The notes: generated from the sequence alone by a model not told the origin. 64,000 nucleotides of DNA from Levilactobacillus lanxiensis (GCF_016861655.1 NZ_BOLN01000009.1:1-64000); one strand, 5' to 3'; positions 44,684-56,212 are shown, counted from the stretch's first letter. Program-made: numbers and translations.

Positions 44684-45097
44684 ATGCCTACTATCAACCA
44701 ATTGGTGCGTAAAGGTCGTAAATCTAAAAGTTCTAAATCAGATGCCCCAGCTTTAAACTACGGGTATAACAGTTTCAAAAAAGCTCAAGTTAAGAATCCA
44801 GCTCCACAAAAGCGTGGGGTTGCTACTCGTGTCGGTACCATGACACCAAAGAAGCCTAACTCTGCTTTACGTAAATATGCACGTGTGCGGTTGTCAAACT
44901 TAATTGAAGTGACTGCTTACATTCCTGGTATTGGTCACAACCTTCAAGAACATAGTGTTGTGCTTATCCGGGGCGGCCGGGTTAAGGATTTACCTGGGGT
45001 TCGTTACCACATTATCCGTGGTGCCCTCGATACTGCCGGTGTTACTGACCGTCGTCAAGGTCGTTCTAAGTACGGTACCAAGAAGCCTAAGGACTAG
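44684..45097 (+). CDS. rpsL: 30S ribosomal protein S12
   Basis: A 137-residue S12 at the decoding centre of the 30S subunit. [13 protein letters not shown], then [19 protein letters not shown] and the [10 protein letters not shown] loop, which contains residues linked to streptomycin resistance elsewhere, are conserved. AAAGGAGG precedes the ATG. It heads the str operon with rpsG and fusA. Confidence 0.98.
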   Translation: MPTINQLVRKGRKSKSSKSDAPALNYGYNSFKKAQVKNPAPQKRGVATRVGTMTPKKPNSALRKYARVRLSNLIEVTAYIPGIGHNLQEHSVVLIRGGRVKDLPGVRYHIIRGALDTAGVTDRRQGRSKYGTKKPKD

Positions 45098-45120
45098 ACC
45101 GAGACTACTAGATATAATAA

Positions 45121-45150
45121 GGGTTAGGCGCACGGTTGCCGTCGACTAAC
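45121..45150 (+). promoter_or_regulatory. Hairpin between rpsL and rpsG
   Basis: GGTTAG and CTAACC enclose CGG/CCG. It lacks a T run and may affect S7 translation or RNA processing. Confidence 0.5.
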
Positions 45151-45181
45151 CTGTAACAGCATTTCAAGGAGGATATTATCA

Positions 45182-45652
45182 ATGCCTAGAAAAGGAAACG
45201 TACAAAAGCGTGAAGTCCTTCCTGATCCAATTTACAATTCAAAGTTGGTCACTCGTCTGATCAACCATACGATGATGGATGGGAAACGTGGAACTTCAAC
45301 TAAAATCATTTATGGTGCCTTCGACATCATTAAGAACGAAACTGGTAACGATCCAGTGGAAGTCTTCGAAGAAGCAATGAAGAACGTTATGCCAGTCTTG
45401 GAAGTTAAGGCTCGGCGTGTTGGTGGGTCAAACTACCAAGTTCCTATCGAAGTTCGGCCAGACCGTCGGACGACGTTAGGTCTTCGTTGGATGGTTCAGT
45501 ACTCTCGTTTACGTGGCGAACACACGATGGTTGAACGACTTGCTCGTGAAATCATGGACGCTGCTAACAACACCGGTGCTGCCGTTAAGAAGCGTGAAGA
45601 CACCCACCGGATGGCAGATGCCAACCGTGCCTTCGCTCACTACCGCTGGTAA
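45182..45652 (+). CDS. rpsG: 30S ribosomal protein S7
   Basis: A 156-residue S7 that nucleates assembly of the 30S head on 16S r[21 protein letters not shown] and the [19 protein letters not shown] segment are diagnostic. AAGGAGGA precedes the start. It is the second gene of the str operon; in many bacteria S7 is the operon's autoregulator, which the sequence here does not show directly. Confidence 0.98.
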   Translation: MPRKGNVQKREVLPDPIYNSKLVTRLINHTMMDGKRGTSTKIIYGAFDIIKNETGNDPVEVFEEAMKNVMPVLEVKARRVGGSNYQVPIEVRPDRRTTLGLRWMVQYSRLRGEHTMVERLAREIMDAANNTGAAVKKREDTHRMADANRAFAHYRW

Positions 45653-45758
45653 GAGCAGCTATCGCACTGCTTTACTTGTAGTGTGATAAAATGTTAAAAG
45701 CAATGTGTCCTGAGGACTACTTGCTGCTAACTTAAGGGAGTAATCCTTTAATCCAGAG

Positions 45759-45799
45759 GTGGCTACTAAAATCAATTGCGATGTTAGTAGTCACTTTTT
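45759..45799 (+). terminator. Attenuator-like hairpin upstream of fusA
   Basis: GTGGCTACTAA (45759-45769) pairs with TTAGTAGTCAC (45784-45794) and TTTTT follows. It stands between S7 and EF-G and can act as a partial terminator. A conditional role is inferred. Confidence 0.6.
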
Positions 45800-45842
45800 G
45801 GCACAATCTACGATCAATTTTGAGAGGAGTTACACATTAATC

Positions 45843-47942
45843 ATGGCTAATACTCGTGAATTTCCGCTTGAGAAGACTCGTAACATCGGTATCATGGCTC
45901 ATATTGATGCCGGGAAGACGACGACTACTGAGCGTATCCTGTATTATACTGGTAAAATCCACAAGATTGGTGAAACCCATGATGGGGCTTCACAAATGGA
46001 CTGGATGGAACAAGAACAAGAACGGGGTATTACGATCACTTCTGCCGCTACTACTGCGGAATGGAAGGGTCACCGGATTAACATCATTGACACCCCAGGA
46101 CACGTGGACTTCACTGTTGAAGTTGAACGTTCCCTGCGTGTGCTTGATGGTGCCGTAGCCGTCTTAGACGGTCAAGCCGGTGTTGAACCTCAAACCGAAA
46201 CTGTTTGGCGTCAAGCCTCAGACTTCGATGTTCCTCGTATCGTGTTCGTTAACAAGATGGATAAGCTGGGTGCCGACTTCGACTTCTCAGTTAACTCTAT
46301 CCACGAACGCTTACAAGCGAACGCCTTAGCCTTACAAATGGCTATTGGTGCTGAAGATGACTTTGCCGGTGTCGTAGACTTGATTGAAATGAAAGCCTAC
46401 GTTTACGACAAGGATGCTTTAGGTGCCGACTGGGATACTGTTGATATTCCAGACGACATGAAGGAAGAAGCCCAAAAGCGTCATGAGGCTATGATCGAAA
46501 GCGTCGCTGATGTTGACGATGAAATCATGGAAAAGTACCTTGAAGGTGAAGAAATCACCAAGGCCGAACTGAAGGCCGCTATCCGTCGGGCAACGTTGAA
46601 GCTGGAATTATTCCCAGTCTTCGCCGGTTCTGCCTTCAAGGATAAAGGTGTTCAGATGTTGATGGATGCCGTTGTGGACTACTTACCGTCCCCATTGGAT
46701 GTTAAGCCTTACAACGCGACTGTTCCTGATACTGAAGAAGCCGTTGAATTACGTGCCGATGATGATGCGCCATTCGCTGCCTTAGCATTTAAGGTTGCTA
46801 CTGACCCATTCGTTGGTCGTTTGACTTACATCCGGGTTTACTCCGGTACTCTGGAAGCTGGTTCTTACGTCTTAAACGCGACGAAGGACAAGCGTGAACG
46901 TGTTGGTCGTTTGCTGCAAATGCATTCAAATCACCGTCAAGAAATTCCAGAAGTCTTCTCCGGTGATATCGCTGGGGCCATCGGTTTGAAGAACACCACT
47001 ACTGGTGATTCTTTGACTGACCCAGATCACCCACTTCACTTGGAATCAATGGACTTCCCTGAACCAGTTATTCAGGTTGCCATTGAACCTAAGACGAAGG
47101 CTGACCAAGCCAAAATGAACGTTGCTCTTCAAAAGCTTTCTGAAGAAGACCCAACTTTAAAGGCTGAAACGAACCCTGAAACTGGTGAAACTTTACTTGC
47201 CGGGATGGGTGAACTTGCTTTGGATATCATCATCGATCGGATGAAGCGTGAATTCAAGGTTGAAGCTAACATTGGTGCCCCACAAGTTGCCTACCGTGAA
47301 GCCTTCACGAAGTCAACTAAGGTCCAAGGTAAGTTTGTTCGCCAATCTGGTGGTAAAGGTCAATATGGTGACGTTTGGATCGAATTCAGTCCTAACGAAC
47401 GTGGTAAGGGTTACGAATTCGAAGACGCTATCGTTGGTGGGGTTGTTCCTCGTGAATTTATCCCTTCAGTTGACCAAGGTCTGAAAGAAGCCATGGCAAA
47501 CGGTGTCTTAGCCGGTTACCCATTGGTTGACGTTAAGGCCAAGTTATACGATGGTAGTTACCATGAAGTCGATTCTAGTGAAGCAGCCTTCAAGGTTGCC
47601 GCATCATTGGCTTTACGGAAGGCTGTCCAAACTGCTGGCCCTGTTATTCTTGAACCAATCATGAAGGTTGATATCTTGGTTCCTGAAGAATACATGGGTG
47701 ATATCATGGGCCAAGTTACCGCTCGTCGTGGTAAGGTTGATGGTATGGAAGCACGTGGTAACGCACAAATGATTCATTCATTCGTTCCGTTAGCTGAAAT
47801 GTTTGGTTACGCTACGACGTTACGTTCTGCATCTCAAGGTCGTGGGACCTTTACCATGACGTTTGATCACTACGAACCAACGCCTAAGAGTGTTCAAGCT
47901 GACATTATCAAGAAGAATGGCGGCACTCCAGTCGAAGACTAG
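45843..47942 (+). CDS. fusA: Elongation factor G
   Basis: A 699-residue translational GTPase catalysing translocation. G1 [16 protein letters not shown]3 DTPGHVDF and G4 NKMDKLGA are intact. ATG 45843 ([14 protein letters not shown]) is chosen over upstream frames because GAGAGGAG lies before it. It ends the str operon; tuf is not present here. Confidence 0.98.
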   Translation: MANTREFPLEKTRNIGIMAHIDAGKTTTTERILYYTGKIHKIGETHDGASQMDWMEQEQERGITITSAATTAEWKGHRINIIDTPGHVDFTVEVERSLRVLDGAVAVLDGQAGVEPQTETVWRQASDFDVPRIVFVNKMDKLGADFDFSVNSIHERLQANALALQMAIGAEDDFAGVVDLIEMKAYVYDKDALGADWDTVDIPDDMKEEAQKRHEAMIESVADVDDEIMEKYLEGEEITKAELKAAIRRATLKLELFPVFAGSAFKDKGVQMLMDAVVDYLPSPLDVKPYNATVPDTEEAVELRADDDAPFAALAFKVATDPFVGRLTYIRVYSGTLEAGSYVLNATKDKRERVGRLLQMHSNHRQEIPEVFSGDIAGAIGLKNTTTGDSLTDPDHPLHLESMDFPEPVIQVAIEPKTKADQAKMNVALQKLSEEDPTLKAETNPETGETLLAGMGELALDIIIDRMKREFKVEANIGAPQVAYREAFTKSTKVQGKFVRQSGGKGQYGDVWIEFSPNERGKGYEFEDAIVGGVVPREFIPSVDQGLKEAMANGVLAGYPLVDVKAKLYDGSYHEVDSSEAAFKVAASLALRKAVQTAGPVILEPIMKVDILVPEEYMGDIMGQVTARRGKVDGMEARGNAQMIHSFVPLAEMFGYATTLRSASQGRGTFTMTFDHYEPTPKSVQADIIKKNGGTPVED

Positions 47943-47962
47943 TCTGTCCTCACTCTTTAATA

Positions 47963-47999
47963 AGAAACGTCTGACCTCCGGGTTGGGCGTTTTTTTTTA
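47963..47999 (+). terminator. Terminator of str operon
   Basis: AACGTCTGACC pairs with GGTTGGGCGTT, followed by nine T residues. Confidence 0.85.
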
Positions 48000-48115
48000 T
48001 GGAAAAATCCGACCCACATCCGACAACTCATCGTCACAGAACGTGGTGTCTTGCGTTATAATAATCTGTGCGTGCCTTGAGGGCTACGCGGACCTAGAGT
48101 ATTGGAGAGTGAGTT

Positions 48116-49444
48116 ATGGAAGAGTTATTCGAACGCGCTCCGATTCCACGGGCGTATTTTAAGCTGGCTTTACCGGTCGTTCTTGCGATGGTCGCCAGCA
48201 TGATTTACAATTTGGCCGACACGTTCTTCGTTTCGCAAACCCAGAACACCAATTTAGTGGCAGGTGTCGCGCTGTGTACGCCATTATTTTCCTTATTAAT
48301 TGCCTTAGGCGACATCTTCGGCTTAGGCGGGAGTTCATTAATTTCACGGTTGCTGGGTGAGAAGGCCTATGCAACCAGCAGTCGCGTTAGCAGTTTCTGT
48401 CTGTATGGTGCGGTGGTTATCGGTCTAGCGACAACGGTGGTGCTGTTAGTCTTTAGGCGACCCATTTTACAGTTGTTAGGGGCGACCACGGCAACGTACG
48501 CGTATGCCAAACAGTTTTACAGCATCATGGCGATTGGTGCGATGCCCATCATTGTCTCCATCGTTCCGGGCAATCTGATTCGCACGGAAGGGTTCGCCAC
48601 TCAGTCCATGATTGGGACGATGGTCGGAACCGTTATTACGATTATATTGGATCCACTTCTGATCTTTCCGCTGGGAATGGGGGCAGCTGGGGCAGCGTTA
48701 GCAACGGTCATTGGCTACACGATATCCGCCATGATTCTGGTTGGGCTAACCAAACGTTATTGTCAGGTCATCTCAATTGATGTGAAGCAGAGTCGGATTA
48801 ACGGGGGACTGATCCGTCAGGTCCTGTTTATCGGCATCCCAGGATCAATCACGAATCTCATGCAGGCATTTGGGACCACGATTCTAAATCGGTACCTGGT
48901 GGACTACGGGCCAACACGGGTGGCCGCGATGGGGATTGTCCTTAAGGTGTATATGATTGTGATGTTGGTGATGGTCGGCTTTGCTTTTGGGGCTCAGCCA
49001 TTGATTGGTTATACGTTCGGTGCCAAAAACATGGCGCGGTTCAAAAAAATCTTACACTTTGATCTCATGGTGGAAGTCGTCTATGCGCTAGTGCTGGCAA
49101 TCATCCTAATGGTCTTTGCACCGCAAATCATTGGTCTGTTCCTTCATAATACTGCGGTGGTTACGGCAGGAACGTATATGCTACGGGCATTCTTGCTAAC
49201 GACGCCGTTTGTTGGGGCAATCCTAGTGTATACAACGGTGTTCCAGAGCACGGGGAAGGCGAGTGGTGCCTTCATCATGTCGATTGCGCGGCAGGGGGCC
49301 GTGTTCTACCTGGCCATTGTCATTGGAGCGCACGTCGCTGGCTATCATGGCGTCATCTGGGCGCAACCGATTGCTGATGTCCTAACCTGTGTCATTGGGT
49401 GGGGGTTAGCAAGATACCTATTTAATAGAAGAAACCGGGATTGA
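48116..49444 (+). CDS. MATE family multidrug efflux protein
   Basis: A 442-residue protein with 12 helices. ALPVVLAMVASMIYNLADTFFV and FGLGGSSLISRLLGE are the MATE N-terminal signatures; PLLIFPLGMGAAGAALATVI is the repeat in the middle and APQIIGLFL in the second half. By family it is a Na+ or H+ driven exporter of cationic drugs. It starts after TTGGAGAG and stands alone between the str and S10 operons. Confidence 0.88.
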   Translation: MEELFERAPIPRAYFKLALPVVLAMVASMIYNLADTFFVSQTQNTNLVAGVALCTPLFSLLIALGDIFGLGGSSLISRLLGEKAYATSSRVSSFCLYGAVVIGLATTVVLLVFRRPILQLLGATTATYAYAKQFYSIMAIGAMPIIVSIVPGNLIRTEGFATQSMIGTMVGTVITIILDPLLIFPLGMGAAGAALATVIGYTISAMILVGLTKRYCQVISIDVKQSRINGGLIRQVLFIGIPGSITNLMQAFGTTILNRYLVDYGPTRVAAMGIVLKVYMIVMLVMVGFAFGAQPLIGYTFGAKNMARFKKILHFDLMVEVVYALVLAIILMVFAPQIIGLFLHNTAVVTAGTYMLRAFLLTTPFVGAILVYTTVFQSTGKASGAFIMSIARQGAVFYLAIVIGAHVAGYHGVIWAQPIADVLTCVIGWGLARYLFNRRNRD

Positions 49445-49541
49445 CTCCAAATTAACTGAACTGACCCCTAGCTTTGAAATTGATTTGGATCAAGCTGTCA
49501 ATGTTTTTTACAAAAAGATTTGAGAAATTCTGTTAAAACCC

Positions 49542-49570
49542 TTGTCAGTCGGCGTTTTATTTAGTATGAT
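49542..49570 (+). promoter_or_regulatory. Promoter of S10-spc-alpha operon
   Basis: TTGTCA at 49542-49547, 17-bp spacer, TATGAT at 49565-49570. The roughly 165-nt leader has GC-rich hairpins (GGCCGCTTTGCC) and could be a regulatory target. Confidence 0.85.
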
Positions 49571-49738
49571 AGTCAAGTGCTGTATTTCCCCGAGCATTTT
49601 ATGCCCCGGGGGTTCGGTTCAAAAGCTTAAGCGATGATGTGGGAGATTGCGACACGCCCGGCCGCTTTGCCATGAGGGCGTAGCGGGAATTTCCACGGAG
49701 TTAGTCTTATTTTTAAAATAGACGAAGGAGGGAACACA

Positions 49739-50047
49739 ATGGCAAAACAAAAAATTCGGATTCGGTTGAAGGCATACGAACATCGCATCCTTGACCAATC
49801 AGCGGACAAGATTGTTGAAACAGCAAAGAGAACTGGTGCCGGCATCTCAGGTCCAATTCCTTTACCAACTGAACGGACGATCTACACCGTATTACGTTCA
49901 CCACATAAGTTTAAGGACTCACGTGAACAATTCGAAATGCGGACGCACAAGCGTCTGATTGATATCGTTAACCCAACGCCAAAGACGGTCGACTCATTAA
50001 TGAAGCTTGACCTGCCTAGCGGTGTTGATATCGAAATCAAGTTATAA
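49739..50047 (+). CDS. rpsJ: 30S ribosomal protein S10
   Basis: A 102-residue S10 of the 30S head, also a NusB partner in antitermination. The [20 protein letters not shown] start and [20 protein letters not shown] loop are diagnostic. AAGGAGGG precedes it, and it heads the large ribosomal operon. Confidence 0.98.
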   Translation: MAKQKIRIRLKAYEHRILDQSADKIVETAKRTGAGISGPIPLPTERTIYTVLRSPHKFKDSREQFEMRTHKRLIDIVNPTPKTVDSLMKLDLPSGVDIEIKL

Positions 50048-50092
50048 TTTCCAAAGCAAGTAAATTAATACAATATAATCGGAGGTGTACTC

Positions 50093-50743
50093 ATGACCAC
50101 TAAAGGAATCTTAGGGAAAAAGGTCGGGATGACGCAAGTCTTCACTGATGCTGGCGAATTAATCCCCGTTACTGTTGTCGAAGCAACGCCAAACGTTGTG
50201 TTACAAGTTAAGACGATGGAAAACGACGGTTACGAAGCCATTCAACTTGGTTACCAAGACAAGCGTGAAGTACTCAGCAACAAGCCCGAACAAGGTCATG
50301 TAGCAAAAGCAAACACGACTCCTAAGCGCTTCATTCGTGAATTCAGAGATGTTGAGCTGGGAGATTACAAGGTAGCAGACGAAGTTAAAGTTGATACCTT
50401 CCAAGCAGGAGACATCGTTGATGTCACTGGTATCACTAAAGGTCATGGATACCAAGGTAACATTCACAAAGACGGTCAAAGCCGTGGCCCTATGGCCCAT
50501 GGTTCTCGTTACCACCGTCGTCCAGGTTCTCTGGGTGCCATCATTAACCGGGTATTCCCTGGTATGAAGCTTCCAGGTCGGATGGGTAACAAACAAGTTA
50601 CTATCCAAAACCTTGTGATTGTTAAAGCTGACGTTGATAACAACGTTCTGTTGATCAAGGGTAATGTGCCTGGTGCTAACAAGTCACTCGTTACTGTTAA
50701 GAGTGCTGTTCGCCCACCACGCCCTAAGCAATCTGAAAAATAA
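50093..50743 (+). CDS. rplC: 50S ribosomal protein L3
   Basis: A 216-residue L3, which binds 23S rRNA near the peptidyl transferase centre. [15 protein letters not shown] and [14 protein letters not shown] are diagnostic. The gene is 45 bp after rpsJ with a GGAGGTG site. Confidence 0.97.
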   Translation: MTTKGILGKKVGMTQVFTDAGELIPVTVVEATPNVVLQVKTMENDGYEAIQLGYQDKREVLSNKPEQGHVAKANTTPKRFIREFRDVELGDYKVADEVKVDTFQAGDIVDVTGITKGHGYQGNIHKDGQSRGPMAHGSRYHRRPGSLGAIINRVFPGMKLPGRMGNKQVTIQNLVIVKADVDNNVLLIKGNVPGANKSLVTVKSAVRPPRPKQSEK

Positions 50744-50764
50744 ATAGGAAGGGAGGATAATTAA

Positions 50765-51388
50765 ATGACAAGCGTAGCATTATACAAACAAGATGGTAGC
50801 CAAAACGGCAACGTTGATTTGAACGCTGATATCTTCGGCATCGAACCTAACGAAAACGTCGTATTCGACACGATTTTGATGCAACGAGCTTCCATGCGCC
50901 AAGGAACCCACGCCGTTAAAAACCGGAGTGCCGTTCGTGGTGGTGGTAAGAAGCCATGGCGTCAAAAGGGTACTGGTCGTGCCCGTCAAGGTTCCATCCG
51001 TTCCCCACAATGGGTCGGTGGTGGTGTGGTCTTTGGACCAACCCCTCGTTCATACAGTTACCGCCTTCCTAAGAAGGTTGGCCGTTTAGCATTGAAGTCA
51101 GTTCTTTCACAAAAGGTTCTTGACGAGAGCTTAGTCGTTCTTGATGGCTTAGCATTCGACGCACCTAAGACGAAAGAATTCGCTGCAGTGTTGGCTGGTT
51201 TGAATGTCACTACTAAGACGTTGGTTGTCCTTGAAGACGACAACGTAACTGCTGCTTTAGCAGCCCGTAACTTAGCAAACGTTAAGGTTATTCCAGCCAA
51301 GAGCTTGAATGTCCTTGATATCGCTGATGCGGACAAGTTAGTGATTACCCAACCAGCTCTTTCTCAAGTAGAGGAGGTGCTCGCATAA
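50765..51388 (+). CDS. rplD: 50S ribosomal protein L4
   Basis: A 207-residue L4 lining the peptide exit tunnel. [20 protein letters not shown] is the conserved loop. The stop codon overlaps the start of rplW by one base (TAATG), giving translational coupling. A role in operon autoregulation is known in E. coli only. Confidence 0.97.
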   Translation: MTSVALYKQDGSQNGNVDLNADIFGIEPNENVVFDTILMQRASMRQGTHAVKNRSAVRGGGKKPWRQKGTGRARQGSIRSPQWVGGGVVFGPTPRSYSYRLPKKVGRLALKSVLSQKVLDESLVVLDGLAFDAPKTKEFAAVLAGLNVTTKTLVVLEDDNVTAALAARNLANVKVIPAKSLNVLDIADADKLVITQPALSQVEEVLA

Positions 51389-51675
51389 TGGAATCACGTG
51401 ACATTATCTTACGCCCAGTTGTTACCGAAGCTACGATGGCAACTATGGACGACAAGCGTTACACCTTTGACGTTGACGTACGAGCAACCAAGACTCAAGT
51501 CAAGCATGCCGTAGAAGACATCTTTGACGTCAAGGTTGTTAAAGTTAACATCATGAATTTGAAAGGTAAGAAGAAGCGTCAAGGACGTTACGAAGGCTAC
51601 ACTAAGAAGCGTCGTAAGGCCATTGTCAGCTTATCTGCCGATTCAAAAGAAATCAAGTTATTCAACGAAGAATAA
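51388..51675 (+). CDS. rplW: 50S ribosomal protein L23
   Basis: A 95-residue L23 at the exit tunnel, docking site for trigger factor and [20 protein letters not shown] and [18 protein letters not shown] are typical. It is coupled to rplD. Confidence 0.97.
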   Translation: MESRDIILRPVVTEATMATMDDKRYTFDVDVRATKTQVKHAVEDIFDVKVVKVNIMNLKGKKKRQGRYEGYTKKRRKAIVSLSADSKEIKLFNEE

Positions 51676-51701
51676 AATCTCAGATATAGGAGGGAAATAA
51701 C

Positions 51702-52550
51702 GTGGCGATTAAGAAATACAAACCAACAAGCAATGGTCGTCGTAATATGACGAGCTTGGTTTACAAAGACGTCATCACTAAGACGACTCCTGAAAAGTCA
51801 TTGCTTGATTCACAAAGTCACTCTGCTGGCCGTAACAACGCTGGTAAGATGACTGTCCGTCATCGTGGCGGTGGTAACAAGCGTCAATACCGGATCATCG
51901 ATTTCAAGCGGATTAAGGATGATGTTCCAGCAACGGTTAAGGCTATCGAATACGATCCTAACCGGACTGCTAACATTGCATTATTAGTTTACGCTGATGG
52001 TGTTAAGTCATACATCATTGCACCTAAGGGCTTAAAGGTTGGCGCACAAGTTCAATCTGGTCCAGATGCTGATATCAAGATCGGTAATACTTTACCATTG
52101 AAGAACATTCCTTTTGGGACTGTCATTCACAACATCGAATTGAAGCCTGGTAAGGGTGGCCAATTGGTCCGTTCTGCTGGCACTTCAGCTCAATTGTTAG
52201 GTAAAGCTAACGACGAAAAGTACGTGTTAGTTCGTTTATCTTCCGGTGAAGTTCGGATGATCTTAAACGTTAACCGTGCAACTATCGGTGCCGTAGGTAA
52301 CGAAGAACACGAATTGGTTAACGTTGGTAAAGCCGGCCGTAACCGTTGGGCTGGTCAACGTCCTCACGTTCGTGGTTCTGTTATGAACCCTAACGATCAC
52401 CCACATGGTGGTGGTGAAGGTAAAGCACCTGTTGGTTTACCATCTCCTCTTTCTCCATGGGGTAAGAAGACTGTTGGTAAGAAGACACGTTCTAAGAAGA
52501 ACAAGACTGAGAAGTTCATTGTTCGTCACCGTAAAGGTTCTAAGATGTAA
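51702..52550 (+). CDS. rplB: 50S ribosomal protein L2
   Basis: A 282-residue L2 needed for subunit association and the peptidyl transferase centre. [20 protein letters not shown] is the conserved C-terminal motif with the key His. GTG start at 51702 with TAGGAGGG. 81 bp with two hairpins separate it from rpsS. Confidence 0.97.
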   Translation: MAIKKYKPTSNGRRNMTSLVYKDVITKTTPEKSLLDSQSHSAGRNNAGKMTVRHRGGGNKRQYRIIDFKRIKDDVPATVKAIEYDPNRTANIALLVYADGVKSYIIAPKGLKVGAQVQSGPDADIKIGNTLPLKNIPFGTVIHNIELKPGKGGQLVRSAGTSAQLLGKANDEKYVLVRLSSGEVRMILNVNRATIGAVGNEEHELVNVGKAGRNRWAGQRPHVRGSVMNPNDHPHGGGEGKAPVGLPSPLSPWGKKTVGKKTRSKKNKTEKFIVRHRKGSKM

Positions 52551-52553
52551 TCA

Positions 52554-52606
52554 ACATCCGATACTTCGGATGTACAGAGACCTGGTTGTCATCGGCATTA
52601 CCGATG
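52554..52606 (+). promoter_or_regulatory. Twin hairpins between rplB and rpsS
   Basis: ACATCCGA/TCGGATGT (52554-52573) and CATCGG/CCGATG (52590-52606) form adjacent stems just before the rpsS ribosome site. A role in regulation or RNA processing is possible. Confidence 0.5.
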
Positions 52607-52631
52607 CGCCACAAGTAGAGGAGGTTTCATA

Positions 52632-52907
52632 ATGGGTCGTAGTTTGAAAAAAGGACCTTTCGCCGATGCGCACTTACTGAAAAAGGTTGATGCGCAAAAG
52701 GATCAAGACAAAAAGGCTGTCATCAAGACCTGGTCCCGTCGGTCTACTATTTTCCCTAGCTTTGTTGGTTTAACTATTGCTGTATATGATGGACGGAAGC
52801 ACGTACCAGTTTTCGTTCAAGAAGATATGGTAGGCCACAAGCTTGGCGAATTCGTACCAACCCGGACATTCCGTGGTCATGGTGGCGACGACAAGAAAAC
52901 TCGTTGA
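52632..52907 (+). CDS. rpsS: 30S ribosomal protein S19
   Basis: A 91-residue S19. [19 protein letters not shown] and [10 protein letters not shown] are diagnostic. It complexes with S13 at the 30S head. Start follows GAGGAGG. Confidence 0.97.
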   Translation: MGRSLKKGPFADAHLLKKVDAQKDQDKKAVIKTWSRRSTIFPSFVGLTIAVYDGRKHVPVFVQEDMVGHKLGEFVPTRTFRGHGGDDKKTR

Positions 52908-52924
52908 TAAGGAGGATTTAACAA

Positions 52925-53281
52925 ATGGCTGAACAAGTTACATCAGCGCAAGCAACTGCTAAAACAGTTCGTATTGCTGCTCGCAAAATTCGCCTTGTCA
53001 TCGATCTTATCCGCGGCAAGAGCGTCGCTGAAGCAATTGCAATTTTAAAGTTCACACCCCGTGGAGCTTCACCGGTTGTGGAAAAAGTTTTAAACTCTGC
53101 TATTGCTAACGCAGAAAACAATTTTGATTTAGAACGTCAAGATCTAATCGTTAGCGAAGCCTATGTGAACGAAGGACCAACCCTCAAGCGGTTCCGTCCT
53201 CGTGCCAAAGGCTCTGCTTCACCAATCAACAAACGTACGAGTCACATTACGGTTGTTGTATCTGAAAAAGAGGAGGGATAA
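52925..53281 (+). CDS. rplV: 50S ribosomal protein L22
   Basis: A 118-residue L22 at the exit tunnel constriction. [19 protein letters not shown] and the [16 protein letters not shown] hairpin, site of macrolide-resistance changes elsewhere, are present. It is followed by rpsC after 3 bp. Confidence 0.97.
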   Translation: MAEQVTSAQATAKTVRIAARKIRLVIDLIRGKSVAEAIAILKFTPRGASPVVEKVLNSAIANAENNFDLERQDLIVSEAYVNEGPTLKRFRPRAKGSASPINKRTSHITVVVSEKEEG

Positions 53282-53284
53282 CGC

Positions 53285-53944
53285 GTGGGTCAAAAAGTAA
53301 ATCCAACTGGATTACGGGTCGGTATCATTCGCGACTGGGAAGCAAAGTGGTATGCTGAAAAGGATTTCGCTGCTTACCTGAAGGAAGACCTTCAAATCCG
53401 TAAATTTATCGAAAAGCGTCTCGTTGACGCATCTGTATCAACTGTTGAGATTGAACGGGCTGCAAACCGCGTCAACATCTCAATCCACACTGCCAAGCCA
53501 GGGATGGTTATTGGTAAGGGTGGTTCCGAAGTCGAAAATCTCCGTAAGGAATTGAACGACTTGACTGGCAAGCGTGTCCACATCAACATCGTGGAAATCA
53601 AAAAGCCAGACTTGGATGCCAAGTTGGTCGGCGAAAACATTGCTCGTCAATTGGAAGGCCGTGTTGCATTCCGTCGTGCTATGCGTGGAACGATGCAACG
53701 GACTATGCGTTCTGGCGCCAAGGGTGTTAAGACGCAAGTTGCTGGTCGTTTAAACGGTGCTGACATGTCCCGTGTCGAAAGCTATGCTGAAGGTACGGTT
53801 CCTCTGCACACGTTGCGTGCTGACATTGATTACGCTTGGGTTGAAGCGCACACTACTTATGGTTCTTTAGGTGTTAAAACCTGGATCTACCGTGGTGAAA
53901 TTCTTCCCGAAAAGAAACAATCTAACGGACAAGGAGGGAAATAA
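53285..53944 (+). CDS. rpsC: 30S ribosomal protein S3
   Basis: A 219-residue S3 with KH domain ([18 protein letters not shown]). It is at the mRNA entry. GTG 53285 begins [27 protein letters not shown] precedes it; rplP follows after 2 bp. Confidence 0.97.
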   Translation: MGQKVNPTGLRVGIIRDWEAKWYAEKDFAAYLKEDLQIRKFIEKRLVDASVSTVEIERAANRVNISIHTAKPGMVIGKGGSEVENLRKELNDLTGKRVHINIVEIKKPDLDAKLVGENIARQLEGRVAFRRAMRGTMQRTMRSGAKGVKTQVAGRLNGADMSRVESYAEGTVPLHTLRADIDYAWVEAHTTYGSLGVKTWIYRGEILPEKKQSNGQGGK

Positions 53945-53946
53945 AC

Positions 53947-54381
53947 ATGCTGGTACCTAAGCGAGTAAAGTTCCGTCGTGTCCACCGTGGTAAGCTTCGC
54001 GGCGAAGCCAAGGGTGGTAAGAGCGTTGCCTTCGGCGATTACGGTTTGCAAGCGTTGGATTCCAAGTGGATCACCAACCGTCAAATCGAAGCTGCCCGTG
54101 TGGCAATTACACGTTACATGAAGCGTGGTGGGAAAGTTTGGATTAAAATTTTCCCTCACAAATCCTACACTGCTAAAGGTGTTGGGGTTCGGATGGGTAA
54201 TGGTAAAGGTACGCCTGATGGCTGGGTAGCCCCAGTTAAGCGCGGTAAGATTATGTTTGAAGTGGGTGGCGTTTCTGAAGAAACTGCCCGCGAAGCATTA
54301 CGCCTGGCTGCCATGAAACTTCCCGTTCGTACGAAAGTTTTAGCACGAGAGGAAGTAGGTGGCGAATCAAATGAAAATTAA
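53947..54381 (+). CDS. rplP: 50S ribosomal protein L16
   Basis: A 144-residue L16 near the A site. [19 protein letters not shown] and [16 protein letters not shown] are typical. It overlaps the start of rpmC by 11 bp. Confidence 0.97.
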   Translation: MLVPKRVKFRRVHRGKLRGEAKGGKSVAFGDYGLQALDSKWITNRQIEAARVAITRYMKRGGKVWIKIFPHKSYTAKGVGVRMGNGKGTPDGWVAPVKRGKIMFEVGGVSEETAREALRLAAMKLPVRTKVLAREEVGGESNEN

Positions 54382-54565
54382 AGAAATCAACGAATTAACC
54401 ACTGCTGAAATGCTCGATAAAGAAAAGAGCTACAAGGACGAATTATTTAACCTGCGTTTCCAATTAGCTACTGGTCAATTGGAAAACACTGCACGGTTGA
54501 AGCAAGTTCGCAAGAACATTGCGCGGATTAAGACCGCTCTTCGCCAACAAGAACTGAACAAGTAG
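54371..54565 (+). CDS. rpmC: 50S ribosomal protein L29
   Basis: A 64-residue L29. [20 protein letters not shown] and [20 protein letters not shown] are diagnostic. ATG 54371 is chosen by comparison with known L29 starts; an upstream GTG at 54359 would add four residues. Confidence 0.93.
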   Translation: MKIKEINELTTAEMLDKEKSYKDELFNLRFQLATGQLENTARLKQVRKNIARIKTALRQQELNK

Positions 54566-54593
54566 AATACGATAAGAAGGAGGTCACTAATAC

Positions 54594-54860
54594 ATGAGTG
54601 ATGCACGTAATAACCGCAAGGTTTACCGTGGTCGTGTCGTTTCCGACAAAATGGAAAAGACGATCACTGTCGTTGTAGAAACGACGAAGACTGATGCACG
54701 ATATGGCAAGCGTGTCAAGTACTCCAAGAAGTACAAGGCACATGACGAAAACAACGAAGCCCACACAGGCGACATTGTTGAAATCATGGAAACTCGTCCT
54801 CTGTCTGCTACCAAGCGGTTCCGCTTAGTCGACATTGTTGAAAAAGCAGTAATCATTTAG
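54594..54860 (+). CDS. rpsQ: 30S ribosomal protein S17
   Basis: An 88-residue S17. [20 protein letters not shown] is the OB-fold signature. It binds 16S rRNA early in assembly. AAGGAGG precedes it. Confidence 0.97.
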   Translation: MSDARNNRKVYRGRVVSDKMEKTITVVVETTKTDARYGKRVKYSKKYKAHDENNEAHTGDIVEIMETRPLSATKRFRLVDIVEKAVII

Positions 54861-54909
54861 GTGTCGTTTTATCGTATTCTGAATTAGAACTGAAGGGAGG
54901 ACACTTACA

Positions 54910-55278
54910 GTGATCCAACAAGAAAGTCGCTTAAAGGTAGCTGATAACTCTGGCGCCCGCGAAATTTTGACCATTAAGGTTCTGGGTGGCTCCAAGCGTC
55001 GCTACGCCGGAATTGGTGATGTCATTGTCGCTACTATCAAACAAGCAACACCAGGTGGCGTTGTCAAAAAAGGTGACGTTGTGAAGGCCGTTGTCGTACG
55101 TACGAAGTCTCGTGTACGTCGTAACGACGGTTCATACATCAGCTTTGATGAAAATGCTGCAGTGCTGATCAAAGACGATAAGAGCCCACAAGGGACTCGG
55201 ATCTTCGGACCAGTTGCACGTGAATTACGTGACAACGATTTCATGAAGATTATCTCATTAGCACCCGAAGTACTGTAA
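54910..55278 (+). CDS. rplN: 50S ribosomal protein L14
   Basis: A 122-residue L14 at the subunit interface. [19 protein letters not shown] and [23 protein letters not shown] are typical. GTG start at 54910 after AAGGGAGG. Confidence 0.97.
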   Translation: MIQQESRLKVADNSGAREILTIKVLGGSKRRYAGIGDVIVATIKQATPGGVVKKGDVVKAVVVRTKSRVRRNDGSYISFDENAAVLIKDDKSPQGTRIFGPVARELRDNDFMKIISLAPEVL

Positions 55279-55312
55279 TTAAGAAACGTTTAACAAGGAG
55301 GTGCCCACAGGA

Positions 55313-55624
55313 ATGCTTATTAAAACTGGTGACAAGGTCCGCGTGATCGCTGGCAAAGATAAAGGCAAAGAAGGAACTGTATCTAAGGTCCTGAATGCTA
55401 AGAACCGCGTGATCGTTAAAGGTATCAACATGATTAAGAAGCACCAAAAAGCTACTCAATCAAACCCCCAAGGCGGGATCATTGATATCGAAGCGCCAAT
55501 TCACGCATCCAACGTTATGCTCATCGATCCTTCGAACAACGAACCAACCCGGCTTGGCGTTCGAGTAGAAGATGGTCACAAAGTCCGTTTCGCTAAGAAG
55601 TCCGGCGAAACCATCGACAAATAA
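55313..55624 (+). CDS. rplX: 50S ribosomal protein L24
   Basis: A 103-residue L24, an assembly initiator. The KOW motif [18 protein letters not shown] is clear. ATG 55313 is chosen because AAGGAGGTG lies 9 bp upstream; GTG 55301 would overlap that site. Confidence 0.95.
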   Translation: MLIKTGDKVRVIAGKDKGKEGTVSKVLNAKNRVIVKGINMIKKHQKATQSNPQGGIIDIEAPIHASNVMLIDPSNNEPTRLGVRVEDGHKVRFAKKSGETIDK

Positions 55625-55649
55625 TCTTTGAAAGGAGGAACATAATTTC

Positions 55650-56192
55650 ATGTCAGCTCGTTTAAAAGAAAAATTCGTAAATGAAATTACCCCATCATTG
55701 GTGGAAAAGTTCAGTTACAGTTCTGTTATGCAAACGCCGAAGATCGAAAAGATCGTTTTGAACATGGGTGTTGGTGATGCTGTTTCCAACGCTAAGAACC
55801 TGGACGAAGCCGTTGAAGAGTTGGGTTTGATTTCTGGTCAAAAGCCATTGGTTACTAAGGCCAAGAAGTCAATCGCCACTTTCCGTCTTCGTGAAGGTAT
55901 GTCAATCGGTGCTAAGGTTACCCTCCGCGGTGACCGGATGTACGAATTCCTGGACAAGTTAATCAACGTGTCATTGCCACGTGTTCGTGACTTCCGTGGT
56001 GTAAGTACCCGGGCCTTTGATGGTCGTGGGAACTACACTCTGGGTGTTAAGGAACAATTGATTTTCCCAGAAATTAACTTTGATAACGTTAACCGTGTTC
56101 GTGGTTTGGACATCGTTATCGTTACGACGGCTAACACTGATGAAGAGTCACGTGAATTACTGACTCAATTCGGTATGCCGTTTGCACACTAA
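55650..56192 (+). CDS. rplE: 50S ribosomal protein L5
   Basis: A 180-residue L5 binding 5S r[23 protein letters not shown] and [19 protein letters not shown] are diagnostic. AAAGGAGG precedes the ATG. Confidence 0.97.
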   Translation: MSARLKEKFVNEITPSLVEKFSYSSVMQTPKIEKIVLNMGVGDAVSNAKNLDEAVEELGLISGQKPLVTKAKKSIATFRLREGMSIGAKVTLRGDRMYEFLDKLINVSLPRVRDFRGVSTRAFDGRGNYTLGVKEQLIFPEINFDNVNRVRGLDIVIVTTANTDEESRELLTQFGMPFAH

Positions 56193-56212
56193 TAAAAGGA
56201 GGTTCACACAAA

